This document shows positions 45,946-56,450 of a stretch of 64,000 nt of DNA, in pieces. Where the stretch lies: positions 6,110,001-6,174,000 of the forward strand of contig JAJEKV010000073.1 of assembly GCA_021234155.1 (NCBI GenBank). The letters are read 5' to 3'. The stretch comes from Isoetes taiwanensis (Eukaryota; Streptophyta; Lycopodiopsida; Isoetales; Isoetaceae). Made by a program: the position numbers and the translations under genes. Position 1 is the stretch's first letter. Every line of letters starts with the position of its first letter. A model generated the notes under the pieces. It saw only the letters and a list, made by a program, of their open reading frames with translations, had not been told where the DNA came from and searched no databases.

Positions 45946-46698
45946 ATGGATTTGGATGCAGATCTTGGAGGGATGGGGAGCTACGGGGGAGTAATGCAGG
46001 AGAATGCGAAGCTGAAGATAGTGAACAGTGGAAATGGGATATCGACAGAGGTAGGCCTAGAAGCAAGGGATTTGAAGAAGAAGGGTGTGGTGAAGTACAG
46101 GGAGTGCATGAAGAACCATGCGGCGAGCATAGGAGGTCACGCGATCGATGGGTGTGGAGAATTCATGCCAAGTGGAGAGGAGGGGACAATGGAGGCTCTC
46201 AAGTGTGCGGCATGTGACTGCCATAGAAACTTTCACAGGAGAGAAGTGGATGGAGAGCCCGCTGCGGCTCTCATGTCTTGCGAAATATGTATTCAAGCAA
46301 AAAAAAGGGGCCATCTCACTCCGCCTCATCCTCATGCTCTTGCCCTTCCTGCACCAGGCTCAGCCTCAGCAAGACCTCCGCCCATTCTCATGGCTCTCAA
46401 TTCCCGTGGACCCTTGGATTGCGATGATCCCGATAACGTTATGCCTCCGGGAATGTTGCAGCCTCTCTCTCCCATGAAGAAGAGATTTCGCACCAAGTTT
46501 TCCATTGATCAGAAAGAAAAGATGTGCGCTTTTGCCGAGAAGCTTGGCTGGAGGATTCAAAAACACGACGAGACTGCCGTTCAGCAATTCTGTTCTGATG
46601 TTGGTGTAAAACGCCATGTTCTCAAGGTGTGGATGCATAACAACAAGCACACATTTGGCAAGAAGCCTTTGCCGCCTTCTCCTCCTCAAATCACATGA
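45946..46698 (+). CDS. Zinc finger-homeodomain (ZF-HD) transcription factor
   Basis: An intronless 250-residue protein. Residues about 48-100 are the ZF-HD dimerisation zinc finger: VKYRECMKNHAASIGGHAID, then GCGEFMPSGEEGTMEALKCA, ACDCHRNFHRRE, with the Cys/His ligands in place. A Pro/Ala/His-rich linker follows. The homeodomain (about 176-238) reads KKRFRTKFSIDQKEKMCAFA, EKLGWRIQKHDETAVQQFCS and GVKRHVLKVWMHNNKHTFGK, with the W-M-H-N-N-K recognition helix of this plant-only family. ZF-HD proteins dimerise through the finger, bind ATTA-core promoters in the nucleus and regulate development. The start ATG at 45946 gives an acidic N-terminus and is preceded by an A/G-rich leader. Both domains are complete, so this is not a MIF (finger-only) type. 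It looks functional. Confidence 0.96.
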   Translation: MDLDADLGGMGSYGGVMQENAKLKIVNSGNGISTEVGLEARDLKKKGVVKYRECMKNHAASIGGHAIDGCGEFMPSGEEGTMEALKCAACDCHRNFHRREVDGEPAAALMSCEICIQAKKRGHLTPPHPHALALPAPGSASARPPPILMALNSRGPLDCDDPDNVMPPGMLQPLSPMKKRFRTKFSIDQKEKMCAFAEKLGWRIQKHDETAVQQFCSDVGVKRHVLKVWMHNNKHTFGKKPLPPSPPQIT

Positions 46699-49600
46699 TC
46701 ATCATCATTTCTTCTGTTGTCCCAACCTTTTCTTCTTCTCTCCCTCCTCCTCCTCTTCTCCTTCTTCAATCTGGAGCTTGCGCATTTCTCTTTCTCCAGA
46801 CCATTCAGTCTAGACTAGGCTAAGGCTATTTATTTCTTCTTTTCTTTTCCTTCTCCATAGCTAGCATTGTTGTATTAGAGAGTATACATATACTTCGTCA
46901 AGGGTTTCAGACTCCCAAAGCTGCAATTCGACAGCACTCAGTATTAAAAAGAAACAGTTGATGATACGTGCCTGTAAAGTATGATGCCATACTGACCATT
47001 ATTTCAATCATTTAGTGTAAAGAGCCAGCGTGCCTGAGATGAAGCCTGCGACTCAATTCCGTGCACAGATTCTTGATCAATTCAGCTATTTCTCAGATAT
47101 AATTTATATGTTGATCTTTGTTGGTAGCCATGCTATGCTATACCAGTGTTGCATCTTCAAAATCTTGTTCTTGCACTTGAAGTTCGTCATCGTGCCATCA
47201 ATTTCCTTGTTTCAATTGTACAAAGGAGTGTGTCTCTTTTGGAAATACATGGACTCTGCACATTTGTCAGGCAGTCTGAATCTCTTGGGTCCTACAGTCC
47301 ACAGTGACTGATACGTTTTTGCAAGTTATCTTAAGGCTCCTGTTACTGTATTACCTTTACCTTTCGGTGCTCAGCTAATGCAAAAGCGAAAAACTTCTCG
47401 AAGATGGAGATCGGGTCCAAAATTCTGCGTTACCGTCGTGGAGTTGGTGGAATTGTCTCAGTAGATACAATCTCTAGTGCCACAGAATATATAATTTAAA
47501 ATTGAAACGGTGAGAAAGAAACGTTTGTGGTACCACACCTAGGTACTGATCACTTCGCTTTAAGATAGGCCGATTATAAATAACATTGCCATTTGATCCA
47601 CTTGACAGATTGTAGGAAATGACCTTTTCACTAGGGTGCAAAGTTTGTCAGTTTTCTTCCCCTTTTTTTTTACCTACATTTGGTTTTTTCACTTGGGCAA
47701 GAGCATATTACTCCTTCTGTCCGCCTGTATGGGCGAAAAGACTCCCTTTCCTTGTCAAATCTGCCAAGAGCAACTATTGAATACCACCACACAAGAGACA
47801 GCATAAATATGAGGTTTCATCCGCTCCGCAGATAAGAAATTGCAGATAAAATCTTCAGACTTCCATGCAGACGACTTTTGCAATGGCATATTTGTCTCAT
47901 ATATCATGATGTTTACATCACATACAGTTTACAAGGAAAAGAAGAAAGGTTGCCTGCCCCCTGCCTCATTTATTTACTTAAACAAATGAAAAGGCATATT
48001 AAATGAACCAGGTATGAGGATGTGTGAATGAATGTATGGCATGTACTGGTCAAGGTTGATGAGGGCATTTAAGGTCTCTGAAGTACCAGCTAAGGCTTTG
48101 TATTTGTATTCTGGCCTTTATGTCATCCAACAGACGGAGTAATGCTGCTAAGCTTCCACATGTTCTACAAGTAAATGAGAAGTGCTTTACAGTAAAAGAG
48201 GCATTATTAGAAGCTACGATACCTTGGTAATAAGGCATAGTAGAACATTATTTCAGATGAAACGTTAAAGGTAGCAAAGGGATGGGAGGGAAGGGCAGGA
48301 AAGGACCAGAAGTAAGTGGTCATAATGGCAAGGAGCGTGTCATGCGTGAGGGAACTAAAAAGCAAAAGAAAACGCCCCCCATTCCCAGACTACAGCAACT
48401 CTTGCTCTGCCCTTCCCGTGGGGTCAGGCGGCCAAAGACCTGTGAGATGATATCAATGCTCTGCTCTGCTCTTCTCTTCTGGAGTGGCAGAATGGGTCAG
48501 ATGGCAGCCTCAAGGGGGTTTAGGCCCCTCCCCTCCCTAGCTTATATTTGTGTCAACTTATTGTCTTTGTTGTTGCCTTTGGAATCTCCAGACCGCCATT
48601 GTCTTTTTGTTGCATATAACACTGCCTTTTGCAGGCTGGGGAGTGAGATGATTGAGGGTTGTTTCCAACGTGTTGGATGTGTACCACGCTTCCCTCCTCT
48701 TGCTTCCTTGGTTGGTTGTTTGTCACTTCTCCCCCCTCGCCTTTGTTTTTTATTCTTATTTCTAATACACACACAATCATTCTTCTACCCAAAGGTTCGA
48801 AGATGATTCCCCTCTCAGAGTTTGTGCCTCTCCTGTACCTCTACCTCTGTCCTATCTTTTGTTCCTCCTTTTTGAGACAATTGAGAAACAAGACACTTTT
48901 ACCTTCTTTGTATACTTTTTTTTTTTTTTACTTCGCACCAATTACTAGTATATAAAACAAAAAAGCCGATGCATTGCACCATTCCGTCAAATATATATAT
49001 TCTTGTACGCCAATGAGCATGGCATGGCGCTGAATTCATACCATTGCATATTTACACATAATAAAAGGAGAAGTATTTCTACTATCTTAGTCAATATATT
49101 AAGTGTTGACTTTTCTTAACTTAGTTTCGTCTAAGTTTTACCCTTGCCAGGGTGGTCCTTTAATTCTTGTGGTGGTGTTTTTGCTTGGTGGCTGCATGTT
49201 GGTCGGGGTCTAGCTTTTATGCCAATAATTTACAAATTTTGTGAATGTTGTCAATTAGGATGAGAGTCGACATGGCATTTCCACATGTTGGAATTGTCTT
49301 GTCTTTAGATGTGGTCGGCAAAGCAGTGGCAATCTTCGTTCTAATATGTTCCTTGTTCCAATTTTTTTAGAGGACGTTGCCTGCTTGGCTGCGAGTGGTT
49401 TCGTTTTGATATTAGGAATGCATGCATAACACAAGCATGCATAATTGCATGTATTGTGATTCCAACATGTGGTTTCAATATTGCTTGAAAAAACCATCAT
49501 TGGGACTATGTCCATTTCAAAATCGCATCGAATAGGCTAAAATTGCATTGAATAGGCCTAATGTCCATTTCAAAGTTCCAGGCGGCGCACCACTCGCGGC

Positions 49601-49900
49601 TCCGCCACTCGTGGCAGCGCTGCCTGAAAGTTTTCGCCACAAAAACTCCTCCCCGTGGAGGTTCCCTTATGTAAACAATCGCGGTGGGGACGACGTGGTG
49701 GTACCTGACGTGGCCATGAAGCGGGGAAAAAACATTATTGGATGCGTGTAACTTTTTTGCAGAGGTCCGGCTATGGCGTAGTTCTGACAGTGCTCGTGTT
49801 TTCTTGAGGCGCTGCTATGGCGCTTGCCCCGCAGTTTGCGTCTGTGGAGGCGCCTCGACTATAGCATCCATTGCATTGTATTTTTGACGGATTTGGAGGT
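46699..49900. other. 3' region and intergenic DNA, no assigned gene
   Basis: A TC-rich stretch just after the ZF-HD stop is likely 3' UTR. Frames at 47030-47311 and 48282-48806 on the plus strand are not recognisable. A minus-strand frame at 48238-48050 (HFSFTCRTCGSLAALLRLLD) is mildly protein-like but unassigned. GC-rich imperfect palindromes lie at about 49580-49640. Confidence 0.4.
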
Positions 49901-49904
49901 GTTT

Positions 49905-50095
49905 TTGATGCGTTTCAGCAAGTTCTGTGGTCTGTGTCTTGTTTTTGAAGTTCCGACGAGCTCTTGCGAGAAGATCTGCGAGTTTTTAAGCTTTTTAGTG
50001 TAAATTTGTGGTCTGTATCTTCTTTTTAGATTTCCGACGAGTTCCAGCAAGTTGTGGCGAGAAGATCTGCGAGTTTTCAAGCTTCTTAAGGTAAT
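49905..50095 (+). repeat. Tandem duplication in the leader of the 50161 ORF
   Basis: Two copies of about 100 bp (about 49905-49999 and 50005-50095) share a caagttctgtggtctgt-type segment, ttccgacgag and gagaagatctgcgagttttt. They lie just before the putative 5'-UTR intron. Confidence 0.75.
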
Positions 50096-50160
50096 TTTTT
50101 TCGTGGATTGAAGTTTCCTTAGTTATTTCTAACCCCCTTTTTTTTGCAGTTCTCGACAGT

Positions 50161-50577
50161 ATGGACGAGGAAAGCACGTTTTGCTCTTTCATTTTGTTGT
50201 TGCTTGGCTTGCATGCAGTGTTAGCTGACTGCGTTCGGGCTAACAGACCATCTTTTGCTATAATTGATCGGGAGAAAGACCTCTGTAGAGAAGAAAGAGG
50301 AGTAGACATCGATTCTCTGTTACAGAGTGTAAATCGTGAAGATGTTAGGGAGTTAATGGATAATGTGGCCTTGAATGAGAGAATGTTGAAGGTGATTGAT
50401 GGAGAAGGTAAGAATAAGTCGCCCAGAGTAACTCAGTTGGCTAGAAAGAAATTTGACAAATGGACGGCGTGGGTTGGAGAAGTTCTGGAAAAGAATGTAG
50501 TTAAGTCGTATTTAATTAAAGTGGGACAAATCTTGAATTTTGGGACTCGGACTGAAAATGGGACTCACACACCATAA
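50161..50577 (+). CDS. Hypothetical 139-codon protein with candidate signal peptide
   Basis: ATG at 50161, just after a good candidate 5'-UTR intron (50091-50149: AAG|GTAATTT ... TTTTTGCAG), supports a real transcript. The product starts MDEESTFCSFILLLLGLHAV, whose hydrophobic core followed by LADC resembles a signal peptide. The rest is charged and helical (DIDSLLQSVNREDVRELMDN, LARKKFDKWTAWVGEVLEKN). No family is recognised. It lies next to the DUF7869-type gene on the opposite strand and could belong to the same mobile unit, but nothing proves this. Confidence 0.4.
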   Translation: MDEESTFCSFILLLLGLHAVLADCVRANRPSFAIIDREKDLCREERGVDIDSLLQSVNREDVRELMDNVALNERMLKVIDGEGKNKSPRVTQLARKKFDKWTAWVGEVLEKNVVKSYLIKVGQILNFGTRTENGTHTP

Positions 50578-50749
50578 AAGAAATTTCTGAATTGATTGCT
50601 TGAATAGAATTACACATGACACACATAGAATTGGGTTACTTGTTTTCCTCATAAATTTTACAAACCACTAGTTGAGATAGTTTTCAAACTTCTCAATATT
50701 ATGTGCCCTCATACAATGATATAGCATGGAGGTTGCTCATGGCCTTGTC

Positions 50750-53610
50750 CATCTTCCTTCTTGGGATCTTGTGTGTGTTGTCCTTTGCAACGTGAGAACT
50801 TGGATATGACCATACCACACACTCCACCAATTCCCTCCTTTGAGGGTCAGCATAATTTGCCCTCCACTTCTTCTCCCAAAGCCATGGTGTATTGCTCCTT
50901 CAAGTTGCCCTTCTTGTGTCTCCCAATGGGCTCCCAATATTGAATTTGGAATCCAGGGCGCAACTCCTCTCCATCGTGCATAGTGGTGGTTACATCGAGA
51001 GTGCCACCCCTAACCATATTGGACAGTCCTCATCATCGCCTTACTAGCACAAAGTATCCTTCCTTGATGTCCTCAAAGGGATCCCACTCGGAAGATCAAA
51101 CCACTTCGGCTTTGAGGCCTTACTTCCCACAAACCACTTGGAACCCTTGTTGGGACCCAAGTGAGCATTCTTAGACGTGCTTGCACCTTGAGAACCCTCC
51201 CATCTTGACTCACGCAAGAACCCGCTCTTAGCTCCCTCCCACATGGTCTGTTCGGTTTCCAAGCATGTCACAACTTTCTCCCAAAGACTTGATTAGGGGA
51301 GTCCATTTGATTTTTCTTAAGAGTGGAGGTGTGCTTTCCATTTCAACATCATCCCAAAGTGTTATGTAATCCTTGATGCCCTTCACCGGTTGGCTAGAGT
51401 CTTTGACTGCCTTGAAGGGAGGTAGTGGTTTTGGTTGCCCTTTAGGAATGAGAACTTCACCAAAGAAGACCCCTTTGCCACAACTTCGATACCTTGTACA
51501 TGCATCCACAACTTGTCACCCGGTCTCCACTTATATTGCATGATTGGTATTCCATCCCTAACCCAAAACTTGAACTGAAGTGGCTTTGTGTGTCCCATCA
51601 ACCGGTCCTTACCATCTAGCAAGTATCCTTCTACAAATGATTTCCAATGCAACCTCATCCATCAAGAAAGCCATTGGGTTGGGGTCAATGCAGCTCTCAA
51701 ACACATCCATTAGTTCGTGGAGAGTGGTCACGTTTTCTCTCTTGAGCTTGGTGGAGAAAGTTCCAAAGAATCCATCTATATCATCATGCGTATGCCCAAC
51801 CATCATGAATCCCACTTTCACAACTTTGAATACTCCCACTGCCAAAGTATGACATTGCCCCAAACATCCATCTATTCTTGTTTTTTTTCCAACAGTTTGT
51901 CCAACCCAACACATAGCTCCTCAGTGCTGATTTCTCAAGTAAGGGGAAATCATCCCAAGTCCTTCTTGATTCACTAGACACCTTGGATGTGAGCTTTTTA
52001 TCGCCTTTGGTAACAAAGCGGTTGATCATCCATCAAAGCCTCAAAATGGGTGTCTTTGGGGAATACCTCCTCCCTTCTATCGATCCTTTCTCTAGTGTTC
52101 TCGGGCACTTGAAAATAGAGCTCACATGGAAGTTTGGATCATCTCTCCATAGATCAAGCACAAAATGACCATATGTTCCAGTTCCATGACCATGTGTTAA
52201 TACACCCGCCGGACTTACTTTCATCATCCTAAAAGCGTTTTGACAACGCTTGGGTAAAGGATCTAGCTTTGGCAAGAAAGTCTTGTGTTGGTCCATCTTA
52301 TCATGAATTATACACAAAAATTTGTCCGGCCGCATCTCGTAAAAAATGTTCTCCACCGCCAATACAACTGCCTACATGATATTTGGTCCCTTTGGTGATC
52401 TTTAAATTGCTCCCCAATTGCCATTCTTTCTTTCTCTATTGCAGTTGATGCAAGTGTATCCTTGAGTTGAATGCAAGTGTTGCACTTTGAGAATGGCATG
52501 TGTTGTAGGACACTCACGTCCCGAAAGTGAGTGCTCCATAACTTATTGAAATGTGATTGAGAAAGAGGCCTACCTCCAAAGTAGTTTCTAGGATGGAGTT
52601 GACCTCCTTAAGGCACTCCTTCGATATAGTGTTGTGGCAACACTCTTTGCACCACTCGCGACACCGTGCTCGTTCACCTTCGACTTGTGAGGCATAGATT
52701 GAGACATGTATCTCACAAAGCTCTCAAGACCTGCAATGGCCTTTAGAGTATTTGCTCTAGTTTTCAAAGTGAGTGCATTACCATGTTGGAACAAAGTGTG
52801 CCCTTTTTCTAACCTGCTCCCAAAGATCTCGTAAAATGAAGACTTGCTCACCCCAAGAATCCATCTCAATGCTCTCATACATACCTTCATGCCCCTCAAT
52901 TGATATAGTAGCAGATCCCGTGTTTTCATCATAGCTGGAATTCCTACACAAGGAGTAAATGAAATTAATCCTATCTTTTTGAAGCTGTCCAATGTATTGG
53001 GACCTTATCTCATCGCGAGGTCATCCACATTGTATGCTTTGCTTGGCAATCTAGGTTGCAACACTCTTGTCCCCTAATTGCCTCCGGTTTTCTTTTGGTT
53101 GGTGCCATACTTTCCATCCTTTCTAAATATTTGTCACTTCTAGGCCTCTTGGGCACCTTTGGCTGCCTTTTATGAAAGACATAGCGTCTCTTCCTTGTGA
53201 TCAAAGGATGCTCATCGACCACCAAATCTTCCACATGGCCTTGGGTGGGCCTTGGGGTGTGTAGTTCAAGAGGGCAATCTAGAGTATCACCATTCTTGTG
53301 TGTAATATATCTAATTGGCCATCTCAACCGAAGCTTGGGACTCCAAAGAGCCCCGAGCACACAATGCAATCACTAGAGCTTCCCTGGGACATGATTGTAT
53401 CAACCCGATAAGAAGCTTCACAATGCCAACTCCAAGATGTTCATCTCCCGGCCTCTCATCATTCACTATCAAATGGATCAACTGCAGTTATTATACCCTC
53501 TGCAAAATACCGTCCAGTTGCAAGGGTGCAACAAAAAGGCAACCCATCTTCCTCCATTGGAGCCTAGGGCAATGGCCTCCTTTGGACTTCCCCTGCTCCA
53601 TTTTACTCAT
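50750..53610 (-). pseudogene. DUF7869-type large protein (transposon-like), decayed
   Basis: The minus-strand chain of frames starts near 53603 (MSKMEQGKSKGGHCPRLQWR) after a TTTTTCATTCAG acceptor. It passes ECCNLDCQAKHTMWM (about 53050), a helix-turn region LGVSKSSFYEIFGSRLEKGH (about 52840), CNTCIQLKDTLAS (52480), DKFLCIIHDKMDQHKTFLPK (52320), FDNCWKENKNRWMFG (about 51905, where the frame is lost) and VGFMMVGHTHDDIDGFFGTF (about 51790). It ends with LQFKFWVRDGIPIMQYKWRP (51560). The H-D-K-M-D, F-D-N and GHTHDDID blocks are the signature I recall for DUF7869 proteins, which are multicopy in many genomes. The spaced Asp residues suggest an RNase H-like nuclease, an inference. Stops and shifts make this copy non-functional unless some breaks are introns. 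Confidence 0.65.
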
Positions 53611-53639
53611 CTCACATGTTCCCTGAATGAAAAAGCTCA

Positions 53640-53905
53640 CATTAAAACCATATAGCCCCAAACACCACAAATATGACCATATGAACCATATAAAACCATA
53701 CAAACATATTAAATATAATCATATTATATCATACAACCATATTAACTAAAATCATACAACCATATTAACTAAAATCATATAACCATATTAAAGCATACAA
53801 CCACACTCATTCTAAACCATATGTAAACATTGTAAACATATATAACCATTGAAACTATTCAACCATTGAAACCTTATTAAATACATAAGATAACATATAT
53901 AAACA
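53640..53905 (+). repeat. AT-rich minisatellite
   Basis: Units like aaccatattaactaaaatca are repeated about three times at 53740-53795, surrounded by looser accatata/aaacata repeats. Confidence 0.85.
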
Positions 53906-54359
53906 TATAACCTACCCTTTCATATCTTGTCATGTCCACGTGGCACCTCTTGAGGTCTGAAACCGTGGGCCATGTCAAGACAATCCTGCTTGCCGTCATG
54001 GAGGGCATGGCCCACACGCGTGACAATGGTTTTATTATTGCACTTTTCTTTAGGTTGAGGGTGCGGCCGAATTAATTGCACCCTCTTCCTCTCCCCCCCG
54101 ACCATTCTTCCTCCCCTGTTTTCTCTGATCACTCATCCTCCCCTGTTTCCTTAGGCGCCCGCTTTACCGATCAGGCGATCGATCGAACCGAGCGATTCCA
54201 AGGCCATCTTATGACATGGCTTGGTCGACGGATCGGGGCGCTTCCGGCCGCCCGAAGTTCTCTAGCTAGATTCATTGTTCGAGCGGCGTTACCGAGAAGA
54301 AAGTGAGGCCCTTTTTAGTGCTGCTTTTAGTTTTCTGTAAGTCCTTTAGTGCATTTTTA

Positions 54360-54720
54360 CTTATATTCTGTTGTTAGAGGCTCTTATTGATCCCTGATAC
54401 AATTTACAGCCCGAGAAATCCTTATTCACGCTTTGCCAACGACTATACCCACATGGAAGCGAACTCGGAAGCCTCCTCCTCATCCAGCAAATCTTCCAGG
54501 TATGTTTTTGTAATATCATACCCTTTTTTAATCTCATTTCTCCAGATTGTTCTCCAACGTTCTTCTCTGTACTCTTCTCCTCCACTGTTCTCTGTTTTTC
54601 TCATTGATCTCACTAATCTCACTGTTATCTGTTTTCCCTTTGTATTGTTTTCTGTTTTTGTTATCTTTTTCTTGCTTGTGGTTGAATTGAATACATTGTA
54701 CAGGCACAAGTGAGAATAGT
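54360..54720 (+). other. Possible short 5' exon, unassigned
   Basis: From 54453 the plus strand reads MEANSEASSSSSKSSR and meets CAG|GTATGT, a consensus donor at about 54500. Serine-rich starts are common in plant proteins, but no following exon is recognised, because the palindrome array begins soon after. The call rests on the donor alone. Confidence 0.3.
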
Positions 54721-54966
54721 GGTTAGAGTAGTAGCAAGCAACCGAGATAGAAATCATCGAGAGACCGTGTTAGGAACTAAGATATTGCGAGCATTAACGA
54801 ACATAACTAGGAATGTCTTTCTCCCAAAGAAGAACTAAGAATAGGAATTGCTTCCGCGGAATCTCCATTTCTAACTCACGGCAAATCCAATCGCAGGAGA
54901 TATGCGAAGGGAGTGGCGAGTTGGGAATACTTCAGCCAACAAATTCAGGAAGTAAGACAGGCCTTC

Positions 54967-54988
54967 TTCTCGACTCGCGAGTCGAGAA
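54967..54988. repeat. Perfect 22-bp palindrome
   Basis: TTCTCGACTCG followed immediately by CGAGTCGAGAA, the best-conserved copy in the array. Others have one to four changes or a short spacer. Confidence 0.95.
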
Positions 54989-55172
54989 CTTCCCGACTTC
55001 ATGGCGAGAAGAGGGAGTGTACACTCGACCGCTTGGCGGGTTGAGGATTCTCGACTCGCGATTCGATTACCTGACTACCCAATGTCTTCACATTCTTTAG
55101 AACCACTGCTGCGACCTTCTTCGACTCGTGGAGTCGAGAATGTGATACCTCTTTGCAATGGCTCTTTGTGCA

Positions 55173-55272
55173 GTCGCAGGTGCCTCCACCCAGTCTGAGC
55201 CACTCTCCTTCGAACCATGCTCATCGAATATTGCGAAGAGGACTGGCTCCGACTGGGTGGAGGCCTCGGCGA
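55173..55272. other. Array hairpin 1
   Basis: GCCTCCACCCAGTC pairs exactly with GACTGGGTGGAGGC. An inner GAGCCA/TGGCTC and CTTCG/CGAAG extend the stem. The loop contains aaccatgctcatcgaatatt. Confidence 0.9.
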
Positions 55273-55346
55273 CTAACCACAGAGTTGCTGGCCGCTTTCT
55301 CGACTCGTGAGTCGAGAAAACGCAGGCTCTAGTGCACTCTAGAGCT

Positions 55347-55427
55347 GGCCTGCAGACAGTCTTAACCACTCTCCTTCTATCTTCCTCGGACATTGCGAAG
55401 GGAAGTGGTTTTCACTGTCTGCAGGCC
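55347..55427. other. Array hairpin 2
   Basis: GGCCTGCAGACAGT pairs with ACTGTCTGCAGGCC (14 bp). AACCACT pairs with AGTGGTT, and CCTTC with GAAGG. The outer stem is unrelated to hairpin 1, but the loop core is shared. Confidence 0.9.
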
Positions 55428-55458
55428 AACTCTTAGCAACCCAATTCTCCTGTGTGTG

Positions 55459-55559
55459 GTCGCAGTGGCCTCTACCCAATCAAAGACCGTCTCCTTCGAA
55501 CCATCTTCGTCGAATATTGCGAAGGGGATGGGCTCTGATTGGGTGGAGGCCTCGGCGAC
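55459..55559. other. Array hairpin 3
   Basis: GTCGC/GCGAC at the base, then GGCCTCTACCCAATCA against TGATTGGGTGGAGGCC (one mismatch), and CCTTCG/CGAAGG at the loop. The stem is related to hairpin 1 (CCCAATC here in place of CCCAGTC, with GATTGGG here in place of GACTGGG). Confidence 0.9.
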
Positions 55560-55626
55560 CAATCACGAAGGTGCTCGGCAGCTTTCGACTGTTGAGTCGA
55601 GAAACGGCTCTTCGTACCTCTAGAGC

Positions 55627-55706
55627 TGGCCTGCAGACAGTCTTAACAACTCTCCTTCTATCTTCCTCGGACATTGCGAAGGGAAGTTGTTTTGACCGCC
55701 GGGCCA
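55627..55706. other. Array hairpin 4
   Basis: Sister of hairpin 2. AACAACT/AGTTGTT replaces AACCACT/AGTGGTT, a change compensated on both arms. The outer right arm is partly deleted (gaccgccgggcca), so the outer 14-bp stem is lost. Confidence 0.85.
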
Positions 55707-55956
55707 ACTCTTAGCAACCCACGGAAACCACCGATTTTGTTGTATGCATTCTCGGCTCGCCCGAGTCGAGAATGCCTTTACCCAACCGGCACTCCATGTG
55801 TACCATCCGGGGTTCTCGATGGCTAAGGCATTCGACTTGCGGTCGGAATATGCCTTGAAACCAACTCTGCGCCGCGGAAACCATAGAGCTTGCTGTCTGC
55901 ATTCTCGCCTCGCGAGTCGGGAATCACCTTAACCAGCGGGCACTTCGTGTGTAAAC

Positions 55957-56147
55957 ACTACTACAAAATATAGAAATGGCACAAAGTGACATTTATCCTC
56001 CGCTTTTTTCACAGATAAACGTCACTTTTGTGCCATTTGGGGAGTACAAACGTTATAAATGGCACAAAAGTGACGTTTATACGCGGTAAAAGGGCGGAGG
56101 ATAAATGTCACTTTTGTGCCATTTCTACCTATTTTTGTAGTAGTGTA
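55957..56147. mobile_element. CACTA-type MITE, about 190 bp
   Basis: Ends CACTACTACAAAA and TTTTTGTAGTAGTG form terminal inverted repeats with the CACTA signature. The inside is itself largely self-complementary (aaatggcacaaaagtgac and its complement). The flanks fit a 3-bp duplication imperfectly (aaa/taa). It sits inside a repeat module of the palindrome array. Non-autonomous. Confidence 0.85.
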
Positions 56148-56337
56148 ACCGGAGTTCTGGATGGCCAAGGCATTCTCGACTTGCGAGTCGAGAATGTAGA
56201 CAGGCAGCCAACAGTCGCATTCTCGGACTGGGTGGAGGCCTCTACAACTAACCACAGGGGAAACCACGGAGAGGAAGCCAAGGCTTGCATTCTCTACAAG
56301 TACTGCACTTTGTATTCTCCTGTTTTTAGTCCCAAGT

Positions 56338-56420
56338 GCCTCTAGCCTGTCTGAGCCACTCTCCTTCGAACCATCTTCCTCGAATATTGCGAAGAGGAGT
56401 GGTTCGGACTGGGTGGAGGC
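56338..56420. other. Array hairpin 5
   Basis: GCCTC/GAGGC and GTC/GAC outer pairs with a mismatched centre, CCACTC/GAGTGG, and CTTCG/CGAAG at the loop. It is the most distal copy. Confidence 0.85.
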
Positions 56421-56450
56421 CCCTCCGACTAACTACAAGAGGATGCATTT

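Larger units (their letters stand above)
54960..56450. repeat. Palindrome and hairpin array
   Basis: About 1.5 kb with eight copies of a 22-26 bp palindrome built on TTCTCGACTCG and its reverse complement (54967, 55047, 55117, 55297, 55582, 55748, 55901, 56172). Between them lie five long hairpins of 80-100 nt (55173, 55347, 55459, 55627, 56338). The hairpins share a loop core near CTCTCCTTCGAACCATCTTC and CGAATATTGCGAAGAG. Arms differ among copies but remain complementary. A MITE at 55957-56147 interrupts one module. No protein is encoded: frames across the array are by-products of the repeats. Function and class are unknown. Confidence 0.85.

Noticed and set aside
46057-46689. Minus-strand and shifted ORFs over the ZF-HD gene
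   Set aside because: Shadows of a clearly coding 250-codon frame.
48282-48806. 174-codon plus-strand ORF
   Set aside because: Low-complexity Leu/Ser/Pro composition, overlapping long frames on the other strand, no domain or intron signals.
55097-55714. Overlapping ORFs on both strands in the palindrome array
   Set aside because: The hairpins are self-complementary, so both strands give similar open frames; no domain or splice support.
54960-56450. CRISPR-like array
   Set aside because: Repeats are palindromes at irregular spacing with repeated rather than unique intervening sequence, and the context is a plant nuclear genome.
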